This document shows, one piece after another, positions 1-8,878 of a DNA stretch of 64,000 bases; positions within the stretch are counted from its first letter, which is position 1, and the number at the start of each line of letters is the position of its first letter. The notes under the pieces were generated by a model. It was not told the DNA's origin and searched no databases. It saw only the letters and a list, made by a program, of their open reading frames with translations. This DNA comes from Corynebacterium sp. CNJ-954. GTDB lineage: Bacteria; Actinomycetota; Actinomycetes; Mycobacteriales; Mycobacteriaceae. Position numbers and translations under genes: made by a program. The stretch lies in assembly GCF_001942345.1 (NCBI RefSeq), contig NZ_MKKI01000046.1, positions 1-64,000 on the forward strand. The letters run 5' to 3'.

Positions 1-1134
1 CGACGTCTCGGCGCGATCGAGCTGTCCTCCACTCCGGTGCCGGTGAAAGACATCAGCGCCGACGACCGGGCCACTGCGGTGCGGTCCGGCCTGCAGACCC
101 ACGGCCTGGACGTCCTGGAGTGGTCCATCCCCGACGGTACGGAGGACGCGGGCGGGCGACCGGATCCCGTGTCGGGTGAACCGACAGACTTCCCAGCCGT
201 CGTTCATCATCGCCTGCGTGAGCTGCAGGTCGGTCTCGCGCTGCTGGAGGCTGTCGTGGTGGCCGCCGTCGTAGTAGAGGGCCACCCGCAGCTCACGACA
301 GGCCAGGTCGGGAACTGTGCCACCGGGGAGCATCCGGCCCTCGGCGTCCTCCCTGACCTGCGACTCCCAGGCGAGTCCAGCCGGCAACAGCGGGGCGACG
401 ATGAGCCGTAGTGCGGTCTCCATCGGCGACTGTGCACCGTAGTCGCACATGCCGACCACCTCTCCGACCGTCCTCGCATCGACGCGGTCGGCGGAGGCTG
501 CGCAGATGTCCTCGTGGGTCAGGCGCGTGCACTGGGTGAATGCGTCCACGAACTGCACCGCGCGGTAGATCCGGTCGTCGATTCCCGGCAGACGCAGGTG
601 AGACCAGGAGTGTCTCCCGTGCAGGATCGACCAGAGACACTGTGCGGCCGTCGTTGCCGGATCCACGACGCGCAGCGCCGGGAGACGCCGGTCGGGATGG
701 GTGACCGGGAGTCCGTGCGGCAACCGACGGAACACCGGGCGGAGGGGGAGACGGGCAGCGGCCCGGGAGTTCGAGCTGCCCTTGGACCCACGGTCGGCGA
801 GCAGGACGGTGGCCGCGGAGTCCGGCCAGTCCGTCCAGAGACCGTGGAGCGCTGCGGCTCCCCACTCACCGACGACCGCACCCGGATTGTTCATCGAGTG
901 GGCGCGGGCGCGGGTGACGGCGTCCGCCGGGAAACTCCCGAAGAGCCGGGCGTCCTCCGGAAGTGACGAACGCGGGACGACCAACCCCGAGGCGACGGTG
1001 ACGTAGGACCGGTCGAGCCTCCACCGGGTCACGGCACCGGAGGCCAACAGGTCACGGCGACGCTGCGGAAGAGTCCGGGGGAAGGCTCGGCGGGTATGCG
1101 CGGGGCCACGATGCGTCGGGAGGGAACGGTCCAT
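1..1134 (-). CDS. DUF559/Vsr-like nuclease-fold protein, 3' end cut by window edge
   Basis: An uninterrupted minus-strand frame runs from ATG at 1134 to the window edge without a stop, so the C-terminus is missing. It aligns along its length with the protein at 62606-63670: shared blocks include GAQSPMET.LRLIV, A(V)QF(V/L)DAF.QCT, LCLW-type motifs and the DUF559-type core (L)YYDGG.HD followed by GWEV.RF. Known of the family: DUF559/Vsr-like domains have a PD-(D/E)XK endonuclease-type fold, and actinobacterial members often carry an AbiEi-like N-terminal helical part; the motif VGEWGAAALHGL fits that. Biochemical function is unknown. It is followed upstream by a hairpin at 1192-1236 that serves the neighbouring lut operon. 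Confident that it is a real gene, less so about any nuclease activity. Confidence 0.8.
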   Translation of the reverse strand, partial: MDRSLPTHRGPAHTRRAFPRTLPQRRRDLLASGAVTRWRLDRSYVTVASGLVVPRSSLPEDARLFGSFPADAVTRARAHSMNNPGAVVGEWGAAALHGLWTDWPDSAATVLLADRGSKGSSNSRAAARLPLRPVFRRLPHGLPVTHPDRRLPALRVVDPATTAAQCLWSILHGRHSWSHLRLPGIDDRIYRAVQFVDAFTQCTRLTHEDICAASADRVDARTVGEVVGMCDYGAQSPMETALRLIVAPLLPAGLAWESQVREDAEGRMLPGGTVPDLACRELRVALYYDGGHHDSLQQRETDLQLTQAMMNDGWEVCRFTRHGIRSPARVLRTVGDGPLQDVQAVGLQAGPHRSGPVVGADVFHRHRSGGQLDRAETS

Positions 1135-1191
1135 GGTGGAGAGAGACTCGGCACAGGTGTGCCGGGGTTCCCTCGCGCCGGGACCTGGCAC

Positions 1192-1236
1192 GCAGCAACC
1201 CCGGAGGTTGGTCGCACCGACCTCCGGGGTTGCTGC
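1192..1236 (-). terminator. Terminator hairpin downstream of lutC
   Basis: Two 21-base arms (1192-1212 and 1216-1236) with one mismatch close over a three-base loop, directly downstream of the lutC stop. There is no clear U-tract. The core AGCAACCCC is shared with the hairpins at 4561-4601 and 5198-5240. Confidence 0.75.
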
Positions 1237-1272
1237 GTCGGGTGGTGTGGGCAGGACGGTGTGGGCCGGACG

Positions 1273-1956
1273 CTAGCCCGCGATAATCACGTCCAGGGTG
1301 CGGGGCCCGTGCACGCCCTGTACTCGGATCAGCTCGATGTCCACCGTCGCGCTCGGCCCGGAGACCATCGTCACCGGCAGTTCGTTCAGGCCGTCGCCGG
1401 TCAGTTTCGAGATGGCCTCGGGCACGATCTCCACGATGTCCTCGACCTTCACCACCACGATGTGGTGGTCGGGTACCAGCGTCGTCGCCCGGCGTCCCGA
1501 GTCCGGTCCGACAAGCATGATGGTGCCCGTGTCCGCCACCGCCACGGCCGACGCCGTCACCACGGCATCGACACCGTCCAGCGCATCAAGGTCCACCGGG
1601 GAATCCGCAGAATCATCGAGAACCTCCGCCTCCACGGCATCGACCCACGCATGATCCAGCGACGCGGGAATCACAATGCGTGACTCGGCGGAATCCTCAC
1701 CGGACTTCTCGAGGAAATGCCGGACTGCGGCAGCGATCTCCTCGGACGTCCCGCCCGTGCGCTCGACGGTGGCATCGTAGTCCTCCAACCGGTCGACGAG
1801 CAGGTCAACGAGGGCACTGGTGTCCAGCGAGCCGGTCGAACGGTACTGACGGGGTACCTCCACGGCCCCGGCACTGTCCTGCCCGTCGCGTAGTCCCAAC
1901 GAGGAGCGCACCCGAGCCAGGATCTCCGTCCGGGCATCACTACGTGAGTCCGTCAT
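1273..1956 (-). CDS. lutC: LutC, lactate utilization LUD-domain protein
   Basis: A 227-residue LUD-domain protein, the third subunit of the LutABC L-lactate oxidation system that converts lactate to pyruvate in the cytoplasm. Visible family features are the N-terminal AR.EILARVRSSLG, the central DA(V)VTAS.AVADTGTI and the C-terminal GPSAT.DIEL..V.GVHGPR. The start ATG overlaps the lutB stop as ATGA, showing translational coupling. It is the last gene of lutA-lutB-lutC and is followed by a strong hairpin. Length is normal for the family. Confidence 0.93.
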   Translation of the reverse strand: MTDSRSDARTEILARVRSSLGLRDGQDSAGAVEVPRQYRSTGSLDTSALVDLLVDRLEDYDATVERTGGTSEEIAAAVRHFLEKSGEDSAESRIVIPASLDHAWVDAVEAEVLDDSADSPVDLDALDGVDAVVTASAVAVADTGTIMLVGPDSGRRATTLVPDHHIVVVKVEDIVEIVPEAISKLTGDGLNELPVTMVSGPSATVDIELIRVQGVHGPRTLDVIIAG

Positions 1957-3452
1957 TCGTCCTCTCCCTTCCGGTGTTTACGGAACCAGCTGCGGAAGGA
2001 CTCCGGAGGCGGTTGGGGAACGTCCCGCGAGCTCGTCCATTTTCCGGCGAGTCCGGGCAGGGACGTCATCCCCCTGGAGGGGCTGACCTTGTGGACCAGG
2101 GGCAGGGCGCGTTCGGCGGCGCCCATACGTCGCCCGTCGCTCATCAGCCACTTCGCACCGTCCAGGGCAGCATCCAACTGCGTCTCAGGGACGCGGCGGC
2201 GGTGGTTGACCTCCTGGTCCTCGTTGCGCAACCGGGTGAGCATCTCCGGGATGTTGATCTTCACCGGGCAGGCGTCGTAACAGGAGCCGCACAGCGAGGA
2301 GGCGTAGGGCAGTGAGCCGTTCTCGGACTCGTCCACACCCGTCATCAACGGCGTGAGGATCGCACCGATGGGCCCGGGGTAGACCGAGCCGTAGGCGTGG
2401 CCACCGGTGCGTTCGTAGACCGGGCAGACGTTCATGCACGCCGAACACCGGATGCAGTGCAGCGCCTGGCGTCCGTGCTCGTCGGCCAGTGCCCGGGTGC
2501 GCCCGTTGTCCAGCAGGATCACGTGGGCGTTCTGGGGGCCGTCGCCGGGAGTCACCCCCGTCCAGAAGGAACTGTAGGGGTTCATTCTTTCGCCGGTGGA
2601 CGAGCGGGGCAGCAGCTGCATGAAGACCTCCAGGTCCTGGAAGGTCGGGAGCAGCTTCTCGATGCCCATCACGGTGATCAGTGTCTCGGGCAGGGTGACG
2701 CACATCCGCCCGTTGCCCTCGGACTCCACCACCGAGAGTGTGCCCGTGTCCGCGATACCGAAGTTCGCGCCGGAGATGGCGACCTTGGTCTCCATGAACT
2801 TGCGGCGCAGGTGCCGGCGGCTGGCTTCGGCAAGGTGCTCGGGGTTGTTGTCCAGGTCGGGGTCGACGTCCTCCATGCCGTTGAGGAAGATGCGGCGGAT
2901 CTCGTCACGGTTGCGGTGGATCGCGGGAACGAGGATGTGACTGGGTTTGTCGCCGCCGAGCTGCACGATGAGTTCGGCGAGGTCGGTCTCGAAGGCGTAG
3001 ATGCCGCGGGGTTCGAGGTACTCGTTGAGCCCGATTTCCTGGGTGGCCATCGACTTGACCTTGATGACCTCGCGGACACCGTCGTCAGTGAGGGGAGCGT
3101 GGGTGGTCACGAGATCCTCGACGATGCGGTTTGCCTCGTCGGCGTCCCGCGCCCAGTGGACGTGTCCGCCGCGGGCGGTGAACGCCTCCTCGAACTGCTG
3201 GAGCAGCTCCGGCAAACGGGCCATCACGTCCTGTTTGACCGCGGAACCGGCGTCCCGCAGTGCTTCCCAGTCGGGCATCTCGCCGACCCGGGCGGCGCGT
3301 TTTCCGCGGATGGTCTGGGTGGCGTGCTGCAGGTTGCTGCGCATCTGGACGTTACCGAGCTCGTGCTCGGCGACCTCGGGGAAGGGGTGGGTCTCGAGCA
3401 GGTTGCCGCTGCCCGGGACGGTCGGCATGCCGAGGACGGTGCGGGAGCTCAT
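1953..3452 (-). CDS. lutB: LutB, iron-sulfur subunit of lactate oxidation
   Basis: A 499-residue LutB/LldF-type protein. An N-terminal LUD domain (about residues 60-290, with ISGANFGIADTG) is followed by two ferredoxin-type 4Fe-4S clusters: CIRCSACMNVCPVY and CGSCYDACPVKI. It should pass electrons from lactate oxidation through LutA and LutC towards the respiratory chain. The start ATG overlaps the lutA stop (ATGA) and its own stop overlaps lutC in the same way, so the three genes are one tightly coupled operon. Length and motif order are standard. Confidence 0.95.
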   Translation of the reverse strand: MSSRTVLGMPTVPGSGNLLETHPFPEVAEHELGNVQMRSNLQHATQTIRGKRAARVGEMPDWEALRDAGSAVKQDVMARLPELLQQFEEAFTARGGHVHWARDADEANRIVEDLVTTHAPLTDDGVREVIKVKSMATQEIGLNEYLEPRGIYAFETDLAELIVQLGGDKPSHILVPAIHRNRDEIRRIFLNGMEDVDPDLDNNPEHLAEASRRHLRRKFMETKVAISGANFGIADTGTLSVVESEGNGRMCVTLPETLITVMGIEKLLPTFQDLEVFMQLLPRSSTGERMNPYSSFWTGVTPGDGPQNAHVILLDNGRTRALADEHGRQALHCIRCSACMNVCPVYERTGGHAYGSVYPGPIGAILTPLMTGVDESENGSLPYASSLCGSCYDACPVKINIPEMLTRLRNEDQEVNHRRRVPETQLDAALDGAKWLMSDGRRMGAAERALPLVHKVSPSRGMTSLPGLAGKWTSSRDVPQPPPESFRSWFRKHRKGEDE

Positions 3453-4272
3453 CGCAGTGCACCCCCGGTGACCGTGGCGCCTTCGTCCGCCAGCAGGAGG
3501 GGGTTGTCCTTCGTGGACGCCAGGATCCGGGCGAGGTGCACCGAGGTGGGGACGGCCCTTCGCCGGGGACGAGTCGCCCGGTGCGTGACAGACCGCCGCC
3601 GATGTGCATCAGGCAGGACACGTCGCCGCCGGTGCACACCGATGCGCCGCTGGAGATGACCGCCTCGACCTTGTCGCCGAGCATGGCGCCGGAGACCTGC
3701 GGGTTCTTCACCGAGAACGTGCCGCCGAAGCCGCAGCAGATGTCCTCGTTCTGGATGGTGCGCAACTCCAGCCCCTCCACCGAGGCGAGGAGGTCACGCT
3801 GCCGGTCGCCGAGCCGCAGCAGTCGCATACCGTGGCAGGACGGGTGGTAGGCAACCGTGTGGGGAAACCAGCTCCCCAGGTCGGCGGCGGCATCGGTCAT
3901 GCCCTGGATGTCGGTGAGGAACTGGCACAGCTCGTAGGTGCGGTCGGCGATGTCCGTGGCACGGGACGCCAGTGCGGCGTCCCCGTTGTAGTCGGCGATC
4001 ATCGGGTGCTGGTGGCCCAGGGATGCCACGCAGGAGCCGCTGGGAGCGATGGCGTAGTCCCAGTCCGATTCCTCGAACGCCCGGACGTGGTTACGGACCA
4101 CGGGGTAGGCGTCGGTGAATTTTCCCGAGTTGATGTGCATCTGACCGCAGCACGCCTGACGCTCGGGGAACACCACCTGGTGCCCCAACCGCTCGAGGAT
4201 GGTGACGGTCGCTTTCGCCACTTCGGGGTACATGGCGTCGACGATGCATGTCGCGAACAACGCGATCTTCAT
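3449..4272 (-). CDS. lutA: LutA, CCG-domain subunit of lactate oxidation (apparent frameshift)
   Basis: LutA has two cysteine-rich CCG domains: ACCGQMH near the N-terminus and DICCGFGGTFSVK in the second half. The frame breaks after GGGLSRTGRLVPGEG near 3552; the expected tail SVHLARILASTKDNPLL continues in another frame and ends in a stop at 3449-3451 that overlaps the lutB ATG. One missing base explains this, so I treat it as a probable sequence error rather than a pseudogene. The start is ATG at 4272 (MKIALFATC) with an upstream ACGAGGGA ribosome site; a TTG at 4293 is an unlikely alternative. First gene of lutABC. Confidence 0.88.
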
Positions 4273-4480
4273 GGGAATCGTCCCTCGTCTCAAGTTGTGG
4301 AATACAGCAGCTCTTCTCCAGCTCTGCTTCTGCCGGGGACGTCCGGGGCGCGTGCGGTAGTCAGCCGACGTTGAAAGAGGCCTTCGGGGCGTCCTGATGT
4401 TCCACTGTAGACCCGTCGACCAGAGGTGTGCGACGATGCGATGAGGCGGGGGAGGGCATGTTTATGCAGATAACACAGTG

Positions 4481-4491
4481 TGGTCCGACCA
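4481..4491. promoter_or_regulatory. Candidate LldR/GntR-type operator upstream of lutABC
   Basis: TGGTCCGACCA fits the FadR-type GntR consensus TNGTNNNACNA, which is the site type bound by LldR of C. glutamicum. It lies about 210 bases upstream of lutA in the interval between lutA and the rdd terminator. The rest of 4273-4560 shows no gene. The regulator itself is not in the window. Confidence 0.45.
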
Positions 4492-4560
4492 CAGCTGGTC
4501 ACGGCGTGGAAGGGAGAGGACCGGGGCGAGCGTGCATGGGGGAGATGCCTGCTACGCAGA

Positions 4561-4601
4561 AGCAACCCCACAGGCCGTGGTTACCAGCCTCTGGGGTTGC
4601 T
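4561..4601 (-). terminator. Terminator hairpin downstream of the rdd gene
   Basis: Arms AGCAACCCCACAGGC (4561-4575) and GCCTCTGGGGTTGCT (4587-4601) pair with one mismatch. It sits just beyond the stop of the minus-strand RDD gene and belongs to the AGCAACCCC hairpin set. Confidence 0.75.
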
Positions 4602-4617
4602 TGTGGAGACGGTCGTG

Positions 4618-5144
4618 TTACTGGGTACGCACCACGGTGAGGTTGCCCAGCTTGTCGAACCAGGACCGCTTCTCCGGGTCATTCGCGATGCCGACGCCGA
4701 TGAAGATCTGCAGGGCGATCTGGACCAGACCACCGATGAAAGGAATGATCTGACTGATGATCCAGCTGTTGCGCTTCAGGGAAGCCACGGCGTCAGGGGT
4801 GGAGCCGTCCGCGGTGACCACCTTCATGCCGAGGATCCGCTTACCGGGCTGGCGCCCCAGGCGACCTCGCTGCCGACACGGGCGATGAGCCACACGATGA
4901 TCATGACGAGGCTCGTGGTGAACATCGATCCGGCGCTGATGTCAGCGCTGTCCACGCCGACCAGTGAGGTGATCGCCGTCGAGATGAGCGCGATGATCAC
5001 TCCGTCGATGAGTGTCGCTCCCAGGCGGCGGCCCGCGCCGGGACGGTTGTTCGGGACCAGACGGTTCGGGTCCTGCCCGTACGGGTCGTTGTTGTAGGCC
5101 CCGTAGGAGGGGACGCCGTCATAGGGGTTGGAATTGTTGGTCAT
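4618..5144 (-). CDS. RDD-family membrane protein (apparent frameshift)
   Basis: The N-terminal part (MTNNSNPYDG, a Pro/Asn/Tyr-rich cytoplasmic leader, then RPGAGRRLGATLIDGVII) carries the R..D signature of RDD membrane proteins and two hydrophobic segments. The frame breaks in a run of four C at 4855-4858; the continuation RQPGKRILGMKVV with a third hydrophobic segment follows in another frame. Restoring one base joins them as WGRQPGKRILGMKV, the usual RDD junction. Function of the family is not established; ion or small-solute transport is often proposed. Single-gene unit between metE and lutABC. Confidence 0.85.
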
Positions 5145-5197
5145 GGCGTTCTTGCGTCCTTCGGTACATCGGGTAAATGCGGGTCTTCAGCATAGAG

Positions 5198-5240
5198 CAG
5201 CAACCCCAGAGGCTGGACAGACCAGCCTCTGGGGTTGCTG
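5198..5240 (-). terminator. Terminator hairpin downstream of metE
   Basis: Perfect 19-base arms CAGCAACCCCAGAGGCTGG (5198-5216) and its complement (5222-5240) enclose the loop ACAGA. It lies just past the metE stop and shares the AGCAACCCC core with two nearby hairpins. Confidence 0.85.
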
Positions 5241-5258
5241 TGTGAGCTCAGAGAGAAC

Positions 5259-7608
5259 CTATGCGTTGACGCTGGCGCGGGCCTTCTCGGCGGCAGCGAC
5301 GAGCACCTTGATGGAGGCGGTGGTCTCGTCCCAGCCACGGGTCTTCAGACCGCAGTCCGGGTTGACCCACAGCTGGCGGGCCGGGACGGCCTCGAGAGCC
5401 TCGGCGAGCAGGGTGTCGACCTCGTCCTGCTCCGGGACACGCGGCGAGTGGATGTCCCACACACCCGGCCCCACACCCAGCTCGAAGCCGGAGTCGCGCA
5501 GGGCGTGCAGCACACGCATGCCGTTACGGGACGCCTCGATGGAGGTGACGTCGGCGTCCAGGTCGCCCACGGTGCCGATGAGTTCGTTGAACTCGGAGTA
5601 GCACATGTGGGTGTGGATCTGCGTCGCGTCCTCCGCGCCGGCGGTCGCCAGGCGGAAGGATCCCACGGCCCAGGCCAGGTAGGCGGGCTGCTGGGATGCA
5701 CGCAGCGGCAGCAGCTCACGGATGGCGGGCTCGTCGACCTGGACGATCTTCGCACCGGCGTCGGCCAGGTCCGAGATCTCGTCACGCAGGGCGAGGGCTA
5801 CCTGGTCTGCGGTGGCACCCAGCGGCTGGTCGTCGCGGACGAAGGACCAGGCGAGCATGGTGACCGGACCGGTGAGCATGCCCTTGACCGGCTTGTCGGT
5901 GAAGGACTGCGCGACCTTGAACCACTCGACGGTCATGGCCTCCGGGCGGGTGACGTCACCGAAGAGGATCGGCGGACGCACGCAGCGGGAACCGTAGGAC
6001 TGGACCCAGGCCAGGTCGGTGGAGTGGTAGCCCTCGAGCTGCTCGGAGAAGTACTGAACCATGTCGTTACGCTCGGGCTCACCGTGGACCAGCACGTCCA
6101 GACCGAGAGCCTCCTGGCGGTCGATGACGTCCTTGACCTCGTTGACCATGGCCTCGTGGTACTGCTCAGGGTGAGCTCACCCTTGCGCAGCTTGGCGCGG
6201 GCCTGGCGGATCTCCGTGGTCTGGGGGAAGGAGCCGATCGTGGTCGTCGGCAGCGGCGGCAGACCGAGTTCTTCGTCCTGCACCTCGCGGCGCTGGTCGA
6301 AGGGGTTACGGCTGCGGTCGGCGTCGGTGACGGCGTCGGTCCGGGTACGCAGTGCGCTGTTGCGCGTGCGCTCCGAGTTGCGGCGGGATGCGACGGCCTC
6401 ATGGGCCTCGGCGACGGCGGCCTTGTCGTCCTCGGTCTCGGTTCCGTTGAGCAGACGGGACAGGACGGCGACCTCGGCGACCTTCTCGGCACCGAAGGCG
6501 AGCCAGCTGCGCAGCTCGGCGTCGTCGTCGAGGCTGGTCTCCTGGGCGAGGGAGTAGGGGACGTGCAGCAGGGAGGACGAGGTGGAGACGCCGACGGGGC
6601 CGCGCTTCGCGAGAGCCTTCAGGGTCTCCAGGGCGCGGGCCAGGTCGGTGCGCCAGATGTTGCGGCCGTCGACCACACCGGCGAGGATTTCCTCGGTACC
6701 GGTCCAGGAGGGGAGCAGGTCGCGTCGGCGACGTTGGTGTCGTCGGCCTGACGCTCATCCGTGCGGCCCGTGACCAGGTCGACACCGAAAGCGGCGATGC
6801 CGATACCCGACAGGGTCTTGACGGCCAGGTCGCCGTCGCCGAAGTAGGTCTGGACCAGCAGGTTCGTGTCGCCTGCGGCGCCGACGAGCTTCTCGTAGCC
6901 GGCACGGGTGCGGGCCAGGAGGTCGGCCTTGCGGGCGTCGTCCTTGTCGACGTCGGTGACGAGGTAGGGCTCGTCGAACTGGACCCAGGTCGCGCCGCGC
7001 TCGGCGAGACGCGGCAGCAGGCGGGCGTAGGCCTCGAAGATCTCCTCGAGGTGGGTCAGCGCGTCCGAACCGTCGGTGGTGCGGGCCAGTGCCAGGTAGG
7101 TCAGCGGGCCGATGATGACCGGACGGGCGGCAGTGCCGCGGGTGATCTGGTCACCCAGGTCGGCGAGCAGCGCGGCGTCGTCGAGACGGAACTCGGTGTC
7201 GGCGGCGAGTTCCGGCACGATGTAGTGGTAGTTCGTGTCGAACCACTTGGTCATCGCGCTGGCGGGCAGATCCGCGGTGCCGCGGGCGGCCGCGAAGAGG
7301 CGGTCGATGAAGGCGGGGAGGCCGTCGTTGCCGTGGTCGTCGATGTCGGCGACACGGGTGGGCAGAGCACCGAGCAGGGCGGAGGTGTCCAGCATCGAGT
7401 CGTAGAAGCTACGGCCGATGGTGGGGACGGAGTCCAGGCCGGCCTCGGTGAGGTTGTCGGCCTGCTGGTTGACCAGCTGGGTGGCGACGGTGGCCAGGTT
7501 GCGGCCGGTGGAGTCGTCCTTCCAGTAGGTCTCGAGGGCCTTCTTCAGCTCGCGCTTCGGGCCGATGCGCGGAACCCCGGCGACGGTGGCGTTGATCTGT
7601 GCGGTCAC
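5259..7608 (-). CDS. metE: MetE, cobalamin-independent methionine synthase (two apparent frameshifts)
   Basis: MetE transfers the methyl group of 5-methyltetrahydropteroyl-triglutamate to homocysteine in the cytoplasm. The N-terminal half starts [21 protein letters not shown]; the C-terminal catalytic half contains the zinc-site motifs [10 protein letters not shown] and [11 protein letters not shown] and the linker [11 protein letters not shown]. The frame is lost near 6721 (after NVADA) and near 6165 (after KGELTL); one missing base in each case restores the expected sequence, so the gene is probably intact in the organism. The start is GTG at 7608, preceded by GAAGGA. It is monocistronic, with a leader of up to about 240 bases and an McbR-type promoter upstream. 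Confidence 0.93.
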
Positions 7609-7619
7609 AAATGATCCTT

Positions 7620-7666
7620 CACATGTGGATGTACGGTTCTCGCCGTCGACCGGTGAGTCACATGTG
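7620..7666 (-). other. metE leader structure: paired CACATGTG copies
   Basis: Two copies of the palindrome CACATGTG (7620-7627 and 7659-7666) can pair with each other around an inner CGGT...ACCG stem (7634-7652). The start-proximal copy abuts the GAAGGA ribosome site. The interval 7609-7850 holds no recognisable cobalamin or SAM riboswitch consensus, but the metE frame stays open upstream to a GTG at 7749 and encodes five Cys in 47 codons. Confidence 0.35.
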
Positions 7667-7854
7667 GCACAGGGCGGTGCCCCGGTGCTGCCGCGACCGC
7701 ACTCCGAAAGGGGCGGTTCACGATAGACCACATGCTGCAGAACGCACACGTCCCGACTGGGTCAGGACGTCATGTTTCCGCAGGTTCCGCCTCGTCCGGG
7801 GCTCCAGGAGGGGAACTCGACTCTCGTCGACTGCTTCGCGACCAAGGTAACCAG

Positions 7855-7874
7855 TAGACCGCTTAGTCTGTCAA
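7855..7874 (-). promoter_or_regulatory. metE promoter with McbR-type operator
   Basis: TAGAC-CGCTTA-GTCTG (7855-7870) matches the McbR consensus TAGAC-N6-GTCTA with one change. On the minus strand a perfect -35 TTGACA (7874-7869) overlaps the operator, and TGGTTACCT lies 17-18 bases further as a possible extended -10. Binding would therefore block RNA polymerase. McbR control of metE is established in C. glutamicum; here it is inferred. No gene is seen between 7875 and 8050; that stretch holds only a short CTGAG...CTCAG stem. Confidence 0.7.
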
Positions 7875-8050
7875 GTCCGTCACGTCATTCGCCTCGTGTC
7901 GCCTGTTGCATCGCCTGTTCTGCCCCTGGCCATCTGAGTCACTGCTCAGGTCAGTAATCGACGATTTCGTGATCCCAGGGGTGACTCAGCTGACAAGAAC
8001 CGGGCTCGACCGGGTTCTGGGCGCAGCGCACCTCGCGTAGCGTCGGAAGA

Positions 8051-8878
8051 ATGTGGAGTGTTTACACGGGAGAGCAGTACCGCGCGGCACTGGAGGAGTG
8101 GGCCGACGGTGCACCCGAGCCAGAGGACTGGCGTACCCGACGCGATCGTGAGGAACGTTACGACCAGGAAGCTCAGGCAGTCGCGGCCTGTGTCGAGGTC
8201 GAACAACAGCGTCGTGACCACCCTGTTCCCGTGTTCATACTGGTTGGGGCGGGCGGTAACGGTCGCGCCGGCCTGCGGGCGGCGTCGTTGCTGGTGAACC
8301 GTGGCTACCGGGGGGAGGTCGAGTTGCTTCCTGTCCCCCGGGACGGGGACAACCCGGACCTGTACCCGGGCTTCTACGACGACCAGCGGGTTCTGTGGCG
8401 AGACGACGCTACACCTGAAGCACACGAGCTGCTGGAGAGGTTCTTGGCGTACGGAGGGCAACTCACTTCCCGACGGTTTAACGATGAGGGCGGGGAGCTC
8501 TGCATCACTGTCGACGCGATCTGCGGCAGGGGAATTGACGGACGTCTCTGCGGCCCGGCGACAGCCTGGGCTTGTCACGTGGATGTGGCTATTGATTCCC
8601 CCACAGGAATGCTCCCGGACAGCGGGCGTACTGTTCCGGCGTCTGAACGTGCTCAACCTGCCCAGGGAGGATTCACGGCAGCGACGACGGTCGTCCTTGG
8701 CGGCCTACGTGCAGCACATCTGCTGAGGGAGGACTGTGGTCGCCTCGTTTACGTCCCCGGTGGGCTCGGCAGGCTGCTCCGGCGTGCGGAGGATGAGCGT
8801 CTCCGTGCCGCCGATGCTGCTGACATGGACTCTTCGACACGCACAAGTATTTCTCCGTCCGGACGCGTAGTGGAGTGA
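8051..8878 (+). CDS. NAD(P)HX epimerase-like protein (YjeF_N / Nnr N-terminal domain, degenerate)
   Basis: A 275-residue protein resembling the NAD(P)H-hydrate epimerase domain, which repairs damaged NAD(P)HX. Visible matches are the Rossmann loop ILVGAGGNGRAGLRAASLL, the strand VDAICGRGIDGRLCGP and IDSPTGM.PDSG. The usual glycine-rich G-N-N-G-G-D-G is altered to GGNGRAG, which removes the conserved Asn/Asp of the cation site, while an Asp equivalent remains in VDAICG. Start ATG follows GGAAGA. Its stop overlaps the next gene as GTGA, so the pair is translationally coupled and together mirrors the two domains of Nnr. Activity is doubtful; assignment rests on motif order alone. Confidence 0.62.
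   Translation: MWSVYTGEQYRAALEEWADGAPEPEDWRTRRDREERYDQEAQAVAACVEVEQQRRDHPVPVFILVGAGGNGRAGLRAASLLVNRGYRGEVELLPVPRDGDNPDLYPGFYDDQRVLWRDDATPEAHELLERFLAYGGQLTSRRFNDEGGELCITVDAICGRGIDGRLCGPATAWACHVDVAIDSPTGMLPDSGRTVPASERAQPAQGGFTAATTVVLGGLRAAHLLREDCGRLVYVPGGLGRLLRRAEDERLRAADAADMDSSTRTSISPSGRVVE

Noticed and set aside
2397..3659. 420-codon plus-strand frame over lutB/lutA
   Set aside because: Opposite to LutB 4Fe-4S and LUD sequence; no motif or ribosome site of its own.
5235..6557. 440-codon plus-strand frame over metE
   Set aside because: Antisense shadow of metE; the metE zinc-site and catalytic motifs on the minus strand are unambiguous.
7609..7850. Cobalamin or SAM riboswitch before metE
   Set aside because: No B12 box or SAM core motif could be found on the minus strand; only the CACATGTG pair and a Cys-rich frame are seen.
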